NCBI RefSeq assembly: GCF_001514115.1
Contig: NZ_KQ948475.1
Coordinates: forward strand, 1 to 64,000
Length of the DNA: 64,000 bases
Direction: 5' to 3'
From: Streptomyces olivochromogenes
Lineage (GTDB): Bacteria > Actinomycetota > Actinomycetes > Streptomycetales > Streptomycetaceae
Below are positions 1-8,018 of the stretch, one piece after another (the first letter of the stretch is position 1; every line of letters begins with the position of its first letter). The translations under genes and the position numbers were made by a program. The notes under the pieces were generated by a model that saw only the letters and a list, made by a program, of their open reading frames with translations, was not told where the DNA came from and did no database searches.

Positions 1-29
1 CGCCGGCGCGCAGTCGGCGCGCGGCATGA
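1..29 (+). CDS. possible 3' end of an upstream gene (fragment)
   Basis: An open frame running into the window ends at a TGA at 27-29 and is followed immediately by a strong hairpin, as expected for the tail of a plus-strand gene convergent with the DD-transpeptidase. Only about eight codons are visible, rich in Arg and Ala, so neither the frame nor a product can be confirmed. Confidence 0.3.
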
Positions 30-68
30 CGAAGGGGGCCCGTCGCGTTCGGCGACGGGCCCCCTTCG
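30..68. terminator. strong intrinsic-type hairpin, probably bidirectional
   Basis: A perfect 17-bp stem (30-46 pairing with 52-68) closes a five-base loop. It lies between the presumed end of a plus-strand gene and the end of the minus-strand DD-transpeptidase gene, so it probably stops transcription from both sides. There is no clear U-tract, which is usual in Streptomyces. Confidence 0.8.
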
Positions 69-101
69 GCTGTGGTGTCCGGGAACCACTCTGTCCGGGA
101 A

Positions 102-998
102 CTACTTGGCGAAGCCGTAGTTCAGGAGCTTGGTGGCGTCCGTGGCGCGCTGGGTGATCGAGGTCGACGCGAGGACCGTGCCGATGATCGTCTTGCCGTT
201 GCGGGTGGCGGCGAAGACGAGGCAGTACTTGGCCTCGGGGCCGGAGCCGGTCTTCACGCCGATGGTGCCGCTGTAGCTGCTGAGCAGCGTGTTCGTGTTG
301 GTCCACGCCGCCATGGTGCGGGTGCTGCCGGTCTTCGTGACGGTCTTCGCCGTGTACGACTTGGTCTTCACGACCGTCTTGAACGTGGTGCTCTTCATCG
401 CGCTGCTGGCGAGCTTCGTCAGGTCGCGCGGCGTCGAGTAGTTGCTGCCGTTGCCGATGCCATCGAACGAGTCGAACTTCGTGTTCGTCATGCCGAGGCT
501 CCGCGCGGTGGTGTTCATCTTGCCGATGAACGACTTCACGCGGGCGGCACGGGTGGAGCCCGAGCCGAACTTGTCGGCGAGCGCGTACGCGGCGTCACAG
601 CCGGACGGCAGCATCAGACCGTAGAGGAGCTGGCGGACGGTGACCTTGTCGCCGACGATCAGGTGGGCGGAGGACGCGGTGTTGGCGACGATGTAGTCGC
701 TGTACGCCTTCTGGATCGTGACCTTGGCGTCGAGGTTGAGGTTCGGCTGCGAGAGCACGACCTTCGCGGTCATGATCTTGGTGGTGGAACCGGTGGAACG
801 CTTGGTGTCGGCAGCCTTGGTGTACAAGGTCTTGGCCGTGCCGTTGTTCATCACGTAGCCGCCGGCGGCGGCGATGGTGGGCGTCGTGACGGCCCCTGCG
901 GGGGCGGCCCCGAAGGCTCCGGCCGCCAGTACGGCGCCGGTGGTAACGGTGACAGCGGCGGCTCGGCGGAAACGCGTGCCCTTAATGCCGGTAATCAA
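102..998 (-). CDS. K15-type DD-transpeptidase / D-Ala-D-Ala carboxypeptidase, exported (peptidase S11)
   Basis: A low-molecular-mass penicillin-binding protein of 298 residues that acts on peptidoglycan stem peptides outside the membrane. A basic N-terminus and hydrophobic stretch (about 10-36) form a signal peptide with probable cleavage after the AGA at 34-36. The catalytic SxxK is Ser71-Thr-Thr-Lys74 and the KTG is 249-251. The second motif is Ser132-Gly-Cys134 instead of the common SxN. Spacing of the three motifs (63 and 178 residues) is what I recall for the Streptomyces K15 DD-transpeptidase, which also has SGC, so transpeptidation is likely. The start is a TTG at 998 with a GGAG about nine bases upstream. 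The gene is monocistronic and diverges from the GntR regulator. Confidence 0.95.
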   Translation of the reverse strand: MITGIKGTRFRRAAAVTVTTGAVLAAGAFGAAPAGAVTTPTIAAAGGYVMNNGTAKTLYTKAADTKRSTGSTTKIMTAKVVLSQPNLNLDAKVTIQKAYSDYIVANTASSAHLIVGDKVTVRQLLYGLMLPSGCDAAYALADKFGSGSTRAARVKSFIGKMNTTARSLGMTNTKFDSFDGIGNGSNYSTPRDLTKLASSAMKSTTFKTVVKTKSYTAKTVTKTGSTRTMAAWTNTNTLLSSYSGTIGVKTGSGPEAKYCLVFAATRNGKTIIGTVLASTSITQRATDATKLLNYGFAK

Positions 999-1207
999 AA
1001 TGAACGCTCCGAATGCGCGAAATGCCCCTGGGAGAACGGCACATGGCAGTGCCGTCTTACGTACGGACTCGTGAGGGACCCAAAGGGATGCACGGAAGAT
1101 GGGGTGGAATTGTGTGACGTGGGTTACGCCGAGGGGCGGGCGTTGACCGCGTGAAGGCTACCGGTCCGCATCCTGGACGACGCACGGCCATGTGTACGTG
1201 TTGTATC

Positions 1208-1213
1208 TATGAT
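1208..1213 (+). promoter_or_regulatory. candidate -10 hexamer of a leaderless promoter
   Basis: TATGAT lies six bases before the ATG chosen for the GntR gene, and no Shine-Dalgarno sequence is present between them. This geometry is typical of leaderless transcripts. I see no convincing -35 hexamer at the right distance, so the call is tentative. Confidence 0.35.
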
Positions 1214-1219
1214 GTGCGC

Positions 1220-1894
1220 ATGCCTGCCGCGCCGTCCGTGTCCGCTCCGCCCGCCACCAAGCAACCCCCCGCCGCCGACCGCGTCTACGCCCACGTCAAG
1301 CGGGGCGTCCTGGAACGTCGTTACGAGGGTGGGACGCTGCTCACCGAGGGCGAGCTCGCCGAGGCCGTGGGTGTCTCACGCACGCCGGTGCGCGAGGCGT
1401 TGCTCCGGCTCGAGGTCGAGGGCCTGATCAAGCTCTACCCGAAGAAGGGCGCGCTCGTCCTGCCCGTCTCCGCGCAGGAGATCGCGGACGTGGTCGAGAC
1501 ACGGCAACTCGTGGAGGAGCACTCGGTCCGCAAGGCCGTGCCCGCGTCGCCGTATCTCATCGCGCGCCTGGAGGAACTTCTCGCGCAGCAGAAGGAGCAG
1601 GCCGCCGCGGGAGACCTGGCAGGCGCCGCCGTCACCGACCGCTGCTTCCACGCCGAGATCGTCCGCAGCGGCGGCAACGAGATCCTCTCCCGGCTCTACG
1701 ACCAGTTGCGCGACCGGCAGTTGCGGATGGGCGTCGCCGTCATGCACGCGCACCCCGACCGGATCACCAAGACACTCACCGAGCATGAGGCGATCCTCGA
1801 AGCACTGCGGTCCGGCGACGCGGAGGCGGCGGTCGACATCGTCCACGGTCACGTCAGCTGGTTCTCGAACCTGGCGCGGGGAGAGGTGCGATGA
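1220..1894 (+). CDS. GntR family transcriptional regulator, FadR-like (FCD domain)
   Basis: A 224-residue DNA-binding regulator. An N-terminal winged helix (about residues 15-80, with the GELAEAVGVSRTPVREAL recognition region) is followed by an all-helical FCD ligand domain (about 90-215) containing the D/H-rich metal or acid-binding pattern (HAEI and the final HGH). FCD regulators usually sense small carboxylates. The ATG at 1220 is preferred over upstream starts because the preceding 23 codons are Cys-rich and not coding-like. The stop overlaps the MFS start (ATGA), so the two genes are translationally coupled, and the regulator probably controls that transporter. The ligand is unknown. Confidence 0.9.
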   Translation: MPAAPSVSAPPATKQPPAADRVYAHVKRGVLERRYEGGTLLTEGELAEAVGVSRTPVREALLRLEVEGLIKLYPKKGALVLPVSAQEIADVVETRQLVEEHSVRKAVPASPYLIARLEELLAQQKEQAAAGDLAGAAVTDRCFHAEIVRSGGNEILSRLYDQLRDRQLRMGVAVMHAHPDRITKTLTEHEAILEALRSGDAEAAVDIVHGHVSWFSNLARGEVR

Positions 1895-3195
1895 GCTCCC
1901 ACTCGGCCGTCTCGCTCCCCGGAGACCCGCCCGGCGGCCGTCGCGCGATCGGTGTCTGGGGTATCGGCGTCTCCGTCTACTTCGTCGCCGTCATCTTCCG
2001 TACCTCGCTGGGAGTGGCCGGGCTGGACGCGGCGGACCGCTTCCATGTGAACGCCTCCGCCCTCTCCACCTTCTCGATCCTGCAACTCCTCGTCTACGCG
2101 GGCATGCAGATACCCGTGGGACTGCTGGTCGACCGACTCGGCACCAAGAAGGTGCTGACCATCGGCGTACTGCTCTTCACCGCCGGCCAGTTGGGCTTCG
2201 CGTTCTCCTCTACCTACGGGATGGCCCTGGCCTCGCGCGCGCTGCTGGGCTGCGGGGACGCGATGACGTTCATCAGCGTGCTGCGGCTTGGCACGCGGTG
2301 GTTCCCGGCGCGGCGGGGGCCGTTGGTCGCGCAGCTCGCCGGTCTTGTGGGCATGGCGGGCAACCTGGTCTCCACCCTCGTCATCGCACGGCTGCTGCAC
2401 GGGGTGGGGTGGACGACGGCGTTCGCGGGCAGCGCGTTCGCCGGGGTCGTCGTCCTCGTACTCCTCCTTCTCTTCCTGAAGGACCACCCCGAGGGGCACG
2501 AGCCGGAACCGTTCCCGCATCAGGGGGCCGCGTATGTGCGGCGGCAGATCGCGGCGTCGTGGCGGGAGCCCGGTACGCGACTGGGGATGTGGGTGCACTT
2601 CACGACACAGTTCCCGGCGATGGTCTTCCTGCTCCTGTGGGGCATGCCGTTCCTGGTCCAGGCACAGGGGCTGTCGCGGGCGACGGCCGGTGAACTGCTC
2701 ACCCTCGTGGTGCTGTCCAACATGTTCGTGGGTCTTGTCTACGGGCAGATCGTCGCCCGGCATCACGCGGCACGGCTTCCGCTGGCGCTCGGGACGGTGA
2801 CGGCGACGGCGGTGGTCTGGGCGAGTGCGCTGGCGTATCCCGGTGACCGGGATCCCATGTGGCTGCTGGTCGTGCTGTGCGCGGTGCTCGGGGCGTGCGG
2901 GCCGGCTTCCATGATCGGGTTCGACTTCGCGCGGCCCGCGAATCCGCCGGAGCGGCAGGGCACCGCGTCCGGGATCACCAACATGGGCGGTTTCGTCGCC
3001 TCCATGACGACGTTGTTCGCGATCGGCGTGCTGCTGGACGCGACCGGGGACAACTATCGCGTCGCCTTCTCCGCCGTGTTCGTTCTTCAGGCGCTGGGGC
3101 TGAGTCAGATCTTCCGGTTGCGGAAGCAGGCGGCGCGCAGGGAGCGTGAGCGGTTGGTGGCCAGCCGCGTGGAGACGGTACACGTCCCCGCGTAG
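1891..3195 (+). CDS. MFS transporter
   Basis: A 434-residue major facilitator with about twelve hydrophobic segments in two halves separated by a charged central loop near residues 200-230. The first cytoplasmic loop carries the MFS signature region (GLLVDRLGTKK at about 75-85). It follows the GntR regulator with a 4-bp ATGA overlap and is therefore its probable target. The fold resembles anion or organic-acid transporters such as nitrate/nitrite and sialic-acid-type carriers, but the substrate cannot be read from sequence. The C-terminus is short and basic. No downstream partner shares the operon. Confidence 0.9.
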   Translation: MSSHSAVSLPGDPPGGRRAIGVWGIGVSVYFVAVIFRTSLGVAGLDAADRFHVNASALSTFSILQLLVYAGMQIPVGLLVDRLGTKKVLTIGVLLFTAGQLGFAFSSTYGMALASRALLGCGDAMTFISVLRLGTRWFPARRGPLVAQLAGLVGMAGNLVSTLVIARLLHGVGWTTAFAGSAFAGVVVLVLLLLFLKDHPEGHEPEPFPHQGAAYVRRQIAASWREPGTRLGMWVHFTTQFPAMVFLLLWGMPFLVQAQGLSRATAGELLTLVVLSNMFVGLVYGQIVARHHAARLPLALGTVTATAVVWASALAYPGDRDPMWLLVVLCAVLGACGPASMIGFDFARPANPPERQGTASGITNMGGFVASMTTLFAIGVLLDATGDNYRVAFSAVFVLQALGLSQIFRLRKQAARRERERLVASRVETVHVPA

Positions 3196-3199
3196 CGCC

Positions 3200-3300
3200 C
3201 CTTCAGGAGCGCGGGGAACTGCCTGACCAGCCCCCGCCCACCCGCAGGCTCCCGCCCACCCGCAGGCTCCCGTTCACCCGCAGGCTCCCGTTCACCCGCC
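3200..3300. repeat. dispersed Streptomyces intergenic repeat plus 18-bp tandem repeat
   Basis: Bases 3202-3235 are a copy of a GC-rich intergenic element that recurs in inverted orientation at 56657-56691 with about 90 percent identity. It runs straight into 3.8 copies of an 18-bp tandem unit (3233-3300; unit CCCGCCCACCCGCAGGCT, later copies with TT for CC). The element sits between the convergent ends of the MFS and isomerase-like genes. Confidence 0.85.
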
Positions 3301-3316
3301 GTCGAAGAACCCCGCG

Positions 3317-4141
3317 CTACGGCGTGACCGCGAAGTTCCTCAGGATGGCTGTGGTCAGTTCCGGGTCGCCCTCCGTCTTGATGCGGTCGGAGACGGCGTC
3401 GGCCGAGACGCGGCCGCAGGCGAGACGGAAGTACGTCTCCCAGTCGAGGCTGAGGGTGGCGGCCGGGCCGAGCGAGGGGGCGCCGTCTATCGAGCCGCGC
3501 CCGTCCGCATCGACCCGCACCGTCCGCAGGAACTCCAGCGGCCCGTGGATGTCGAAGACGACCGCCGAGTTCGCGGGCGCCCCCGCGTCCTTGGCGACGA
3601 CCTTCGGCAGGGCCCCGAGGAGCTTGTCGCGGACGATGTGCGCGCCGGGGGAGTCGAGGTTGCCGGGCACGCCGAGGGCCACCCGCAGGTCCTGCTCGTG
3701 CACCCATACATCGAACGCGCGCCTGCGCATCGCCTGTTCGAGGGTGATCTCGGTCCCGAGCGGCCCGCGCACCTTGGCGTCCGGCTGCCGCGACTCGTTC
3801 CGCAGCTGACGGTTGCGGCGGATGATCGTGTACTCCAGCTCGGAGGTCATCTCCGGCGCCGTGTGGTGGCGGCGCACGTCGACCTGCATCTCCATGTACC
3901 GCTGGTGCTCGTTCGTCACGTGGAACAGGTCGCGGGGGAGTGTGTGGATCGGCCGAGGATCGCCCAGCATCTCGCAGTCGAGCCCGATGACATGCGAGAC
4001 GAGATCCCGCACCGACCAGCCGGGGCAGGGTGTGCGCCGGTTCCACTCACCTTCCACCAGCGGCGACACCAACTCGGATATCGCATCGACGGAGTGGGTC
4101 CAGGCGTCGGCGTAGGACTGAAGGCTGGGATGCAGACTCAC
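3317..4141 (-). CDS. maleylpyruvate isomerase / mycothiol-dependent enzyme family protein (DinB-like)
   Basis: A 274-residue protein with an N-terminal MDMPI/DinB-like four-helix domain (the characteristic TPCPGWSVRDLVSHVIG region near residues 35-52) and a C-terminal MDMPI-C/SCP2-like domain. In this family a metal held by three histidines activates mycothiol for isomerisation or detoxification, but most Streptomyces paralogues have no assigned substrate. The GTG at 4141 is chosen because conserved sequence begins there; the longer frame upstream is not coding-like. It diverges from the nitrilase-fold gene across about 150 bp. Confidence 0.85.
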   Translation of the reverse strand: MSLHPSLQSYADAWTHSVDAISELVSPLVEGEWNRRTPCPGWSVRDLVSHVIGLDCEMLGDPRPIHTLPRDLFHVTNEHQRYMEMQVDVRRHHTAPEMTSELEYTIIRRNRQLRNESRQPDAKVRGPLGTEITLEQAMRRRAFDVWVHEQDLRVALGVPGNLDSPGAHIVRDKLLGALPKVVAKDAGAPANSAVVFDIHGPLEFLRTVRVDADGRGSIDGAPSLGPAATLSLDWETYFRLACGRVSADAVSDRIKTEGDPELTTAILRNFAVTP

Positions 4142-4295
4142 GGAACGGGACCCCTCGGGCGGTTGGACGCGGGCAGTGCACAGGTAGCGGGTGTCTTGGG
4201 ACGCTAAGTTACGCTGCTGTGAGGCACCCCGGCAGTGCTTTCGTGTGACGATCGTAGGCCTGTATGGACGGCTCGAATGCCAGGACGGTGGTAGT

Positions 4296-5090
4296 GTGCG
4301 CGCCTCTCTCCTCCAGATCGACGTAAACGACGGCGAATCGGTCGATTCGCGTCGACGGCGTGTGGCGGCTCTGGTACGAGAACAAGCCGGAGTCGATCTG
4401 ATCGTGCTGCCGGAGCTGTGGACCACCGGGGCGTTCGCCTACGAGTCGTTCGGTACGGAGGCGGAGTCCCTCGAAGGGCCGACGTTCGAGGTCATGGCGA
4501 AGGCGGCGAGCGACGCGGGCACCTGGCTGCACGCCGGGTCGATCCCCGAGCGGGACGCCGACGGCACGCTCTACAACACCTCCCTCGTCTTCACCCCCTC
4601 CGGCGACCTGGCCGCCGCCTACCGCAAGATCCACCGCTTCGGCTTCGACAAGGGCGAGGCCGTACTCATGGGTGCGGGCGGCGAACTGGTGACGGTCCGT
4701 CTGCCGGAGACCACCCTCGGCATCGCCACCTGCTACGACCTCCGCTTCCCCGAGCTCTTCCGCGGGCTCGTCGACGCCGGCGCCGAGACCCTCGTCCTCT
4801 CGGCCGGCTGGCCCGAGCGGCGCCGCTCCCACTGGACGCTGCTCGCCCAGGCCCGCGCGGTCGAGAACCAGGCGTTCGTTCTTGCCTGTGGAACGGCCGG
4901 CACGCACGCGGACGTTCCCCAGGCCGGTCACTCGATCGTGGTCGATCCGTGGGGGGAGGTCCTGGCGGAGGCCGGGGCCGGGGAGCAGGTGCTCACGGTG
5001 GACTTCGACCCCGGGAAGGTCGCGACCACGCGGGAGCAGTTCCCGGCGCTGAAGGACCGGATGCTGGGACTGACGGCACCGCGCCGCTGA
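4296..5090 (+). CDS. carbon-nitrogen hydrolase family protein (nitrilase superfamily)
   Basis: A 264-residue cytosolic amidase-fold enzyme. The catalytic triad is visible as Glu40 (VLPELW), Lys111 (YRKIHRF) and Cys146 (ATCYDLRFPE). Length and motifs match the NIT2/omega-amidase and deaminated-glutathione-amidase branch rather than true nitrilases, so hydrolysis of a small amide is most likely. The GTG at 4296 is chosen because the alignment with the family begins with the first beta-strand there and the upstream 35 codons look non-coding. It stands alone between a divergent and a convergent gene. Confidence 0.88.
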   Translation: MRASLLQIDVNDGESVDSRRRRVAALVREQAGVDLIVLPELWTTGAFAYESFGTEAESLEGPTFEVMAKAASDAGTWLHAGSIPERDADGTLYNTSLVFTPSGDLAAAYRKIHRFGFDKGEAVLMGAGGELVTVRLPETTLGIATCYDLRFPELFRGLVDAGAETLVLSAGWPERRRSHWTLLAQARAVENQAFVLACGTAGTHADVPQAGHSIVVDPWGEVLAEAGAGEQVLTVDFDPGKVATTREQFPALKDRMLGLTAPRR

Positions 5091-5157
5091 GCCAGTCCTT
5101 CGTCCGGTCTCCTGGCCGGTCCTCTCCTCGGGCCCCTCCTCGCCTCGGTCCTTTGAG

Positions 5158-5685
5158 TCAGTCCTCGCCCCGCTCCTTCTCCGCCAGGTGGATCACGCAC
5201 ACCGCCACCGCGATCAGCAGCGCGGGGTCCGCGTCCTCGCGGACGACGTCGACGCCGTACGTCTCCCGTACGTGCAGCCAGCGGCGTGAGATCACCGCCA
5301 GCAGCTCACTCTCGTACTCGACGGCGAACTCGCGGTCGAGGATCTTGCCGCTGACGTCGAGTTCCGTACCGTCCGCCAGGGACACCCGGTAGTGGTTGCG
5401 GAGCAGGGACAGCCGCTTGCGTCTGATCGTCGCCAGCGATTCCCCGTCCCGCCCGATCGCCATCGTGTCCCGCAGGGCGAACATCTTCTGGTGGATGTCG
5501 ATGAGGACACGCCCGCGGGTGTCCTTCAGCTCGAAGGTGTCCCGCAGTCGCATCGCCTTGCCGTCGACGAGGAACACCTTGTTGCCGTGGTCGTCCTCGA
5601 TCCAGTAGTCGTCACCGAAGCCGAGGAGCCGGTCGCGTACGAGGAATCTCATACCGTCACCGGTTCCCGGGAACCGCAAGATCAT
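5158..5685 (-). CDS. LURP-one-related family protein
   Basis: A 175-residue protein with the Tubby-like beta-barrel pattern of the LURP-one/phospholipid-scramblase family: alternating short strands with the conserved KVFLVDGKAMRLRDTFEL and RLVIDIHQKMFALRD-type segments in residues 20-75. Bacterial members are of unknown function; the fold suggests lipid or membrane contact, which is inference. An ATG at 5685, immediately preceded by a GTG at 5688, follows a GGAGGGGG element by 8-11 bases. A second in-frame ATG at 5652 would still include the whole domain. It diverges from the thioredoxin-NHL gene. Confidence 0.8.
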   Translation of the reverse strand: MILRFPGTGDGMRFLVRDRLLGFGDDYWIEDDHGNKVFLVDGKAMRLRDTFELKDTRGRVLIDIHQKMFALRDTMAIGRDGESLATIRRKRLSLLRNHYRVSLADGTELDVSGKILDREFAVEYESELLAVISRRWLHVRETYGVDVVREDADPALLIAVAVCVIHLAEKERGED

Positions 5686-5840
5686 CACGCGTTCACCCCC
5701 TCCGATGGCGCCGCGTGCCCTCGTCGGCGACTACGACGTGCGCATCGCAGGTCGAGGGCGAGCATGTGTGGCACGTGGTGGACGCCACCACGGGGCACGC
5801 GCTGACCTGACTGTCGGTGGCGGGTGGCACCCTTGTTTCC

Positions 5841-7682
5841 ATGAACGACTCCGCCCCGACCGCAGCCTCGGCACCCACCCCCCGTCGCGTCCGTGTCCGT
5901 GCCCCCGAGCTGATCGGCAAGGGCGGCTGGTTGAACACGGGAGAGCAGCAGTACACCCTCGCCGACCTGCGAGGACGCATCGTCATCCTCGATTTTTGGA
6001 CCTTCTGCTGCATCAACTGTCTGCATGTCCTTGATGAGCTGCGGGAGCTGGAGGAGAAGCACCGGGACACGGTGGTGATCATCGGGGTGCACTCGCCGAA
6101 GTTCGTGCACGAGGCCGAGCACCAGGCGGTCGTGGACGCGGTGGAGCGGTACGGGGTCGAGCACCCGGTGCTCGACGATCCCGAGCTCGCGACCTGGAAG
6201 CAGTACGCCGTGCGTGCCTGGCCGACGCTCGTCGTGATCGACCCCGAGGGGTACGTGGTCGCACAGCACGCCGGTGAGGGGCACGCGCACGCGATCGCCC
6301 GCCTGGTGGAGGAGCTGGAGGCCGAGCACGCGGCCAAGGGGACGCTGCGCCGCGGCGACGGGCCGTACGTGGCACCCGAGCCCGAGCCCACGGCGCTCCG
6401 CTTCCCCGGCAAGGCCCTCGCCCTGCCGAGCGGGAACCTCCTGGTCAGCGACACGACCCGGCACCAGCTCGTGGAGCTGGAGAGCGACGGGGAGAGCGTC
6501 GTACGGCGGATCGGCTCCGGGGTGCGGGGGTTCGTGGACGGGTCGGCCGAGGAGGCCGGGTTCAGCGAGCCGCAGGGGCTGGCGCTCCTCGAGGACGGTT
6601 CGGTCGTCGTCGCGGACACCGTGAACCACGCGCTGCGCCGCCTGGACCTCGTGACCGGCGAGGTCAGCACCCTCGCGGGGACGGGACGCCAGTGGTGGCA
6701 GGGCTCGCCGACGTCCGGCCCGGCGCGCGAGGTGGACCTGTCCTCGCCGTGGGACGTGGCGCTGTTCGGTGGGAAGGTCTGGATCGCCATGGCCGGGGTG
6801 CACCAGCTGTGGGCGTACGACCCGGCGGACGCCACCGTCGGAGTCGCCGCCGGTACGACGAACGAGGGGCTCGTGGACGGGCCGGGGGCCGAGGCCTGGT
6901 TCGCGCAGCCGTCCGGGCTCGCCGCCACCGCCGACCGGCTCTGGCTCGCCGACTCCGAGACGAGCGCCCTGCGCTGGGTGGACCTCGACGGGGCCGTGCA
7001 CACCGCCGTCGGCACCGGTCTTTTCGACTTCGGACACCGGGACGGGGCCGCCGAACAGGCCCTGTTTCAGCACCCGTTGGGTGTCACGGCCCTCCCCGAC
7101 GGCTCGGTCGCGGTCAGCGACACGTACAACCACGCACTGCGCCGCTACGACCCCGCGACGGGCGAGGTGACCACGCTGGCGACCGACTTGAGGGAGCCCA
7201 GCGACGCGGTTCTCGTCGGGGACGACATCGTGGTCGTGGAGTCGGCGCGACACCGGCTGACCCGGCTGCGGCTTCCCGAGGAGGCCGTACGGGTGGAGTC
7301 GGTCGCCCACCGTACCCAGCGCGCCGCCACCGAAGTCACCCCGGGCGCTTTCAAGTTGGACGTGATCTTCCAGGCGCCGGCCGGCCAGAAGCTCGACACC
7401 CGCTACGGCCCGTCCACCAGACTCCTGGTCTCCTCGACCCCGCCCGAGCTGCTGCTTACGGGCGAGGGCGCGGGAACCGATCTCTTCCGCGCCCTGGAGC
7501 TGAACCCGGCCGTCACGGAGGGCGTCCTGCACGTCTCCGCGATGGCGGCGTCGTGCGACGACGACCCGGCGAACGAGTACCCGGCCTGCCACGTCCACCA
7601 GCAGGACTGGGGCGTGCCGGTCCGCCTCACCGAGGGTGGCACGGACCGGCTGCCGCTGGTGCTGGCGGGGATGGCCGACTGA
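5841..7682 (+). CDS. thioredoxin-like domain protein with NHL repeats (NHLRC2-like)
   Basis: A 613-residue fusion. Residues about 30-160 form a thioredoxin/TlpA-like domain with the redox motif Cys57-Ile-Asn-Cys60 preceded by another Cys56. Residues about 180-480 form an NHL beta-propeller with repeated segments of the type GLALLEDGSVVVADTVNHALR. A C-terminal beta-sandwich-like region of about 120 residues follows. This is the architecture of human NHLRC2. There is no signal peptide, so it is probably cytosolic and involved in thiol redox control, substrate unknown. The ATG at 5841 is preferred; the eight codons upstream are not conserved-looking. Confidence 0.9.
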   Translation: MNDSAPTAASAPTPRRVRVRAPELIGKGGWLNTGEQQYTLADLRGRIVILDFWTFCCINCLHVLDELRELEEKHRDTVVIIGVHSPKFVHEAEHQAVVDAVERYGVEHPVLDDPELATWKQYAVRAWPTLVVIDPEGYVVAQHAGEGHAHAIARLVEELEAEHAAKGTLRRGDGPYVAPEPEPTALRFPGKALALPSGNLLVSDTTRHQLVELESDGESVVRRIGSGVRGFVDGSAEEAGFSEPQGLALLEDGSVVVADTVNHALRRLDLVTGEVSTLAGTGRQWWQGSPTSGPAREVDLSSPWDVALFGGKVWIAMAGVHQLWAYDPADATVGVAAGTTNEGLVDGPGAEAWFAQPSGLAATADRLWLADSETSALRWVDLDGAVHTAVGTGLFDFGHRDGAAEQALFQHPLGVTALPDGSVAVSDTYNHALRRYDPATGEVTTLATDLREPSDAVLVGDDIVVVESARHRLTRLRLPEEAVRVESVAHRTQRAATEVTPGAFKLDVIFQAPAGQKLDTRYGPSTRLLVSSTPPELLLTGEGAGTDLFRALELNPAVTEGVLHVSAMAASCDDDPANEYPACHVHQQDWGVPVRLTEGGTDRLPLVLAGMAD

Positions 7683-7706
7683 CCGTCCCCACTTCCGTGG
7701 CGTCGG

Positions 7707-7940
7707 CTACACGCCGTAGCCGCCCCGGTGGTGCCGCTCCTCCTCGATCACCGGGGTGCTGGGCGGCATGACCACCCGGCGCCTCCTGGCGATGCTGCTG
7801 AACGTCACCACCCCGATCAGCCCGACGATCATGAAGATGATGCCGACCAGGTCGAGGTTGACCCCCTTCATGTGCCAGTCGGTCGCGAATGTGAGGACCG
7901 CCCCCGCTGCGATCAGGATGATGCATCCGCCCAGGCTCAT
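7707..7940 (-). CDS. small two-helix membrane protein (DUF6458-like)
   Basis: A 77-residue protein with two hydrophobic segments (about 3-19 and 29-47) separated by the loop DWHMKGVNLDLVG, then a basic RRRR stretch and a His-rich acidic tail. This matches the widespread actinobacterial DUF6458 family of unknown function. The ATG at 7940 has an excellent ribosome site (AAGGAGG, seven bases spacing). It is convergent with the thioredoxin-NHL gene and follows the M18 gene's direction but with its own ribosome site. Confidence 0.85.
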   Translation of the reverse strand: MSLGGCIILIAAGAVLTFATDWHMKGVNLDLVGIIFMIVGLIGVVTFSSIARRRRVVMPPSTPVIEEERHHRGGYGV

Positions 7941-8018
7941 GGGTGTCGCCTCCTTGTAACCAACTCGGCTTCTCTCAGGCCCGGTCCGGGTACCCGGCGG
8001 CGCGCCGGGCATGCGGGA

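Noticed and set aside
1849..3183. A 444-codon minus-strand frame opposite the MFS gene
   Set aside because: Arg/Pro/His-rich shadow of the real gene, typical of high-GC DNA, as are similar long antiparallel frames elsewhere in the window.
3269..3300. GTTCACC units resembling a PHO box at 3281-3300
   Set aside because: They are spaced 18 bp apart as part of the 18-bp tandem repeat, not 11 or 22 bp, and lie between convergent gene ends.
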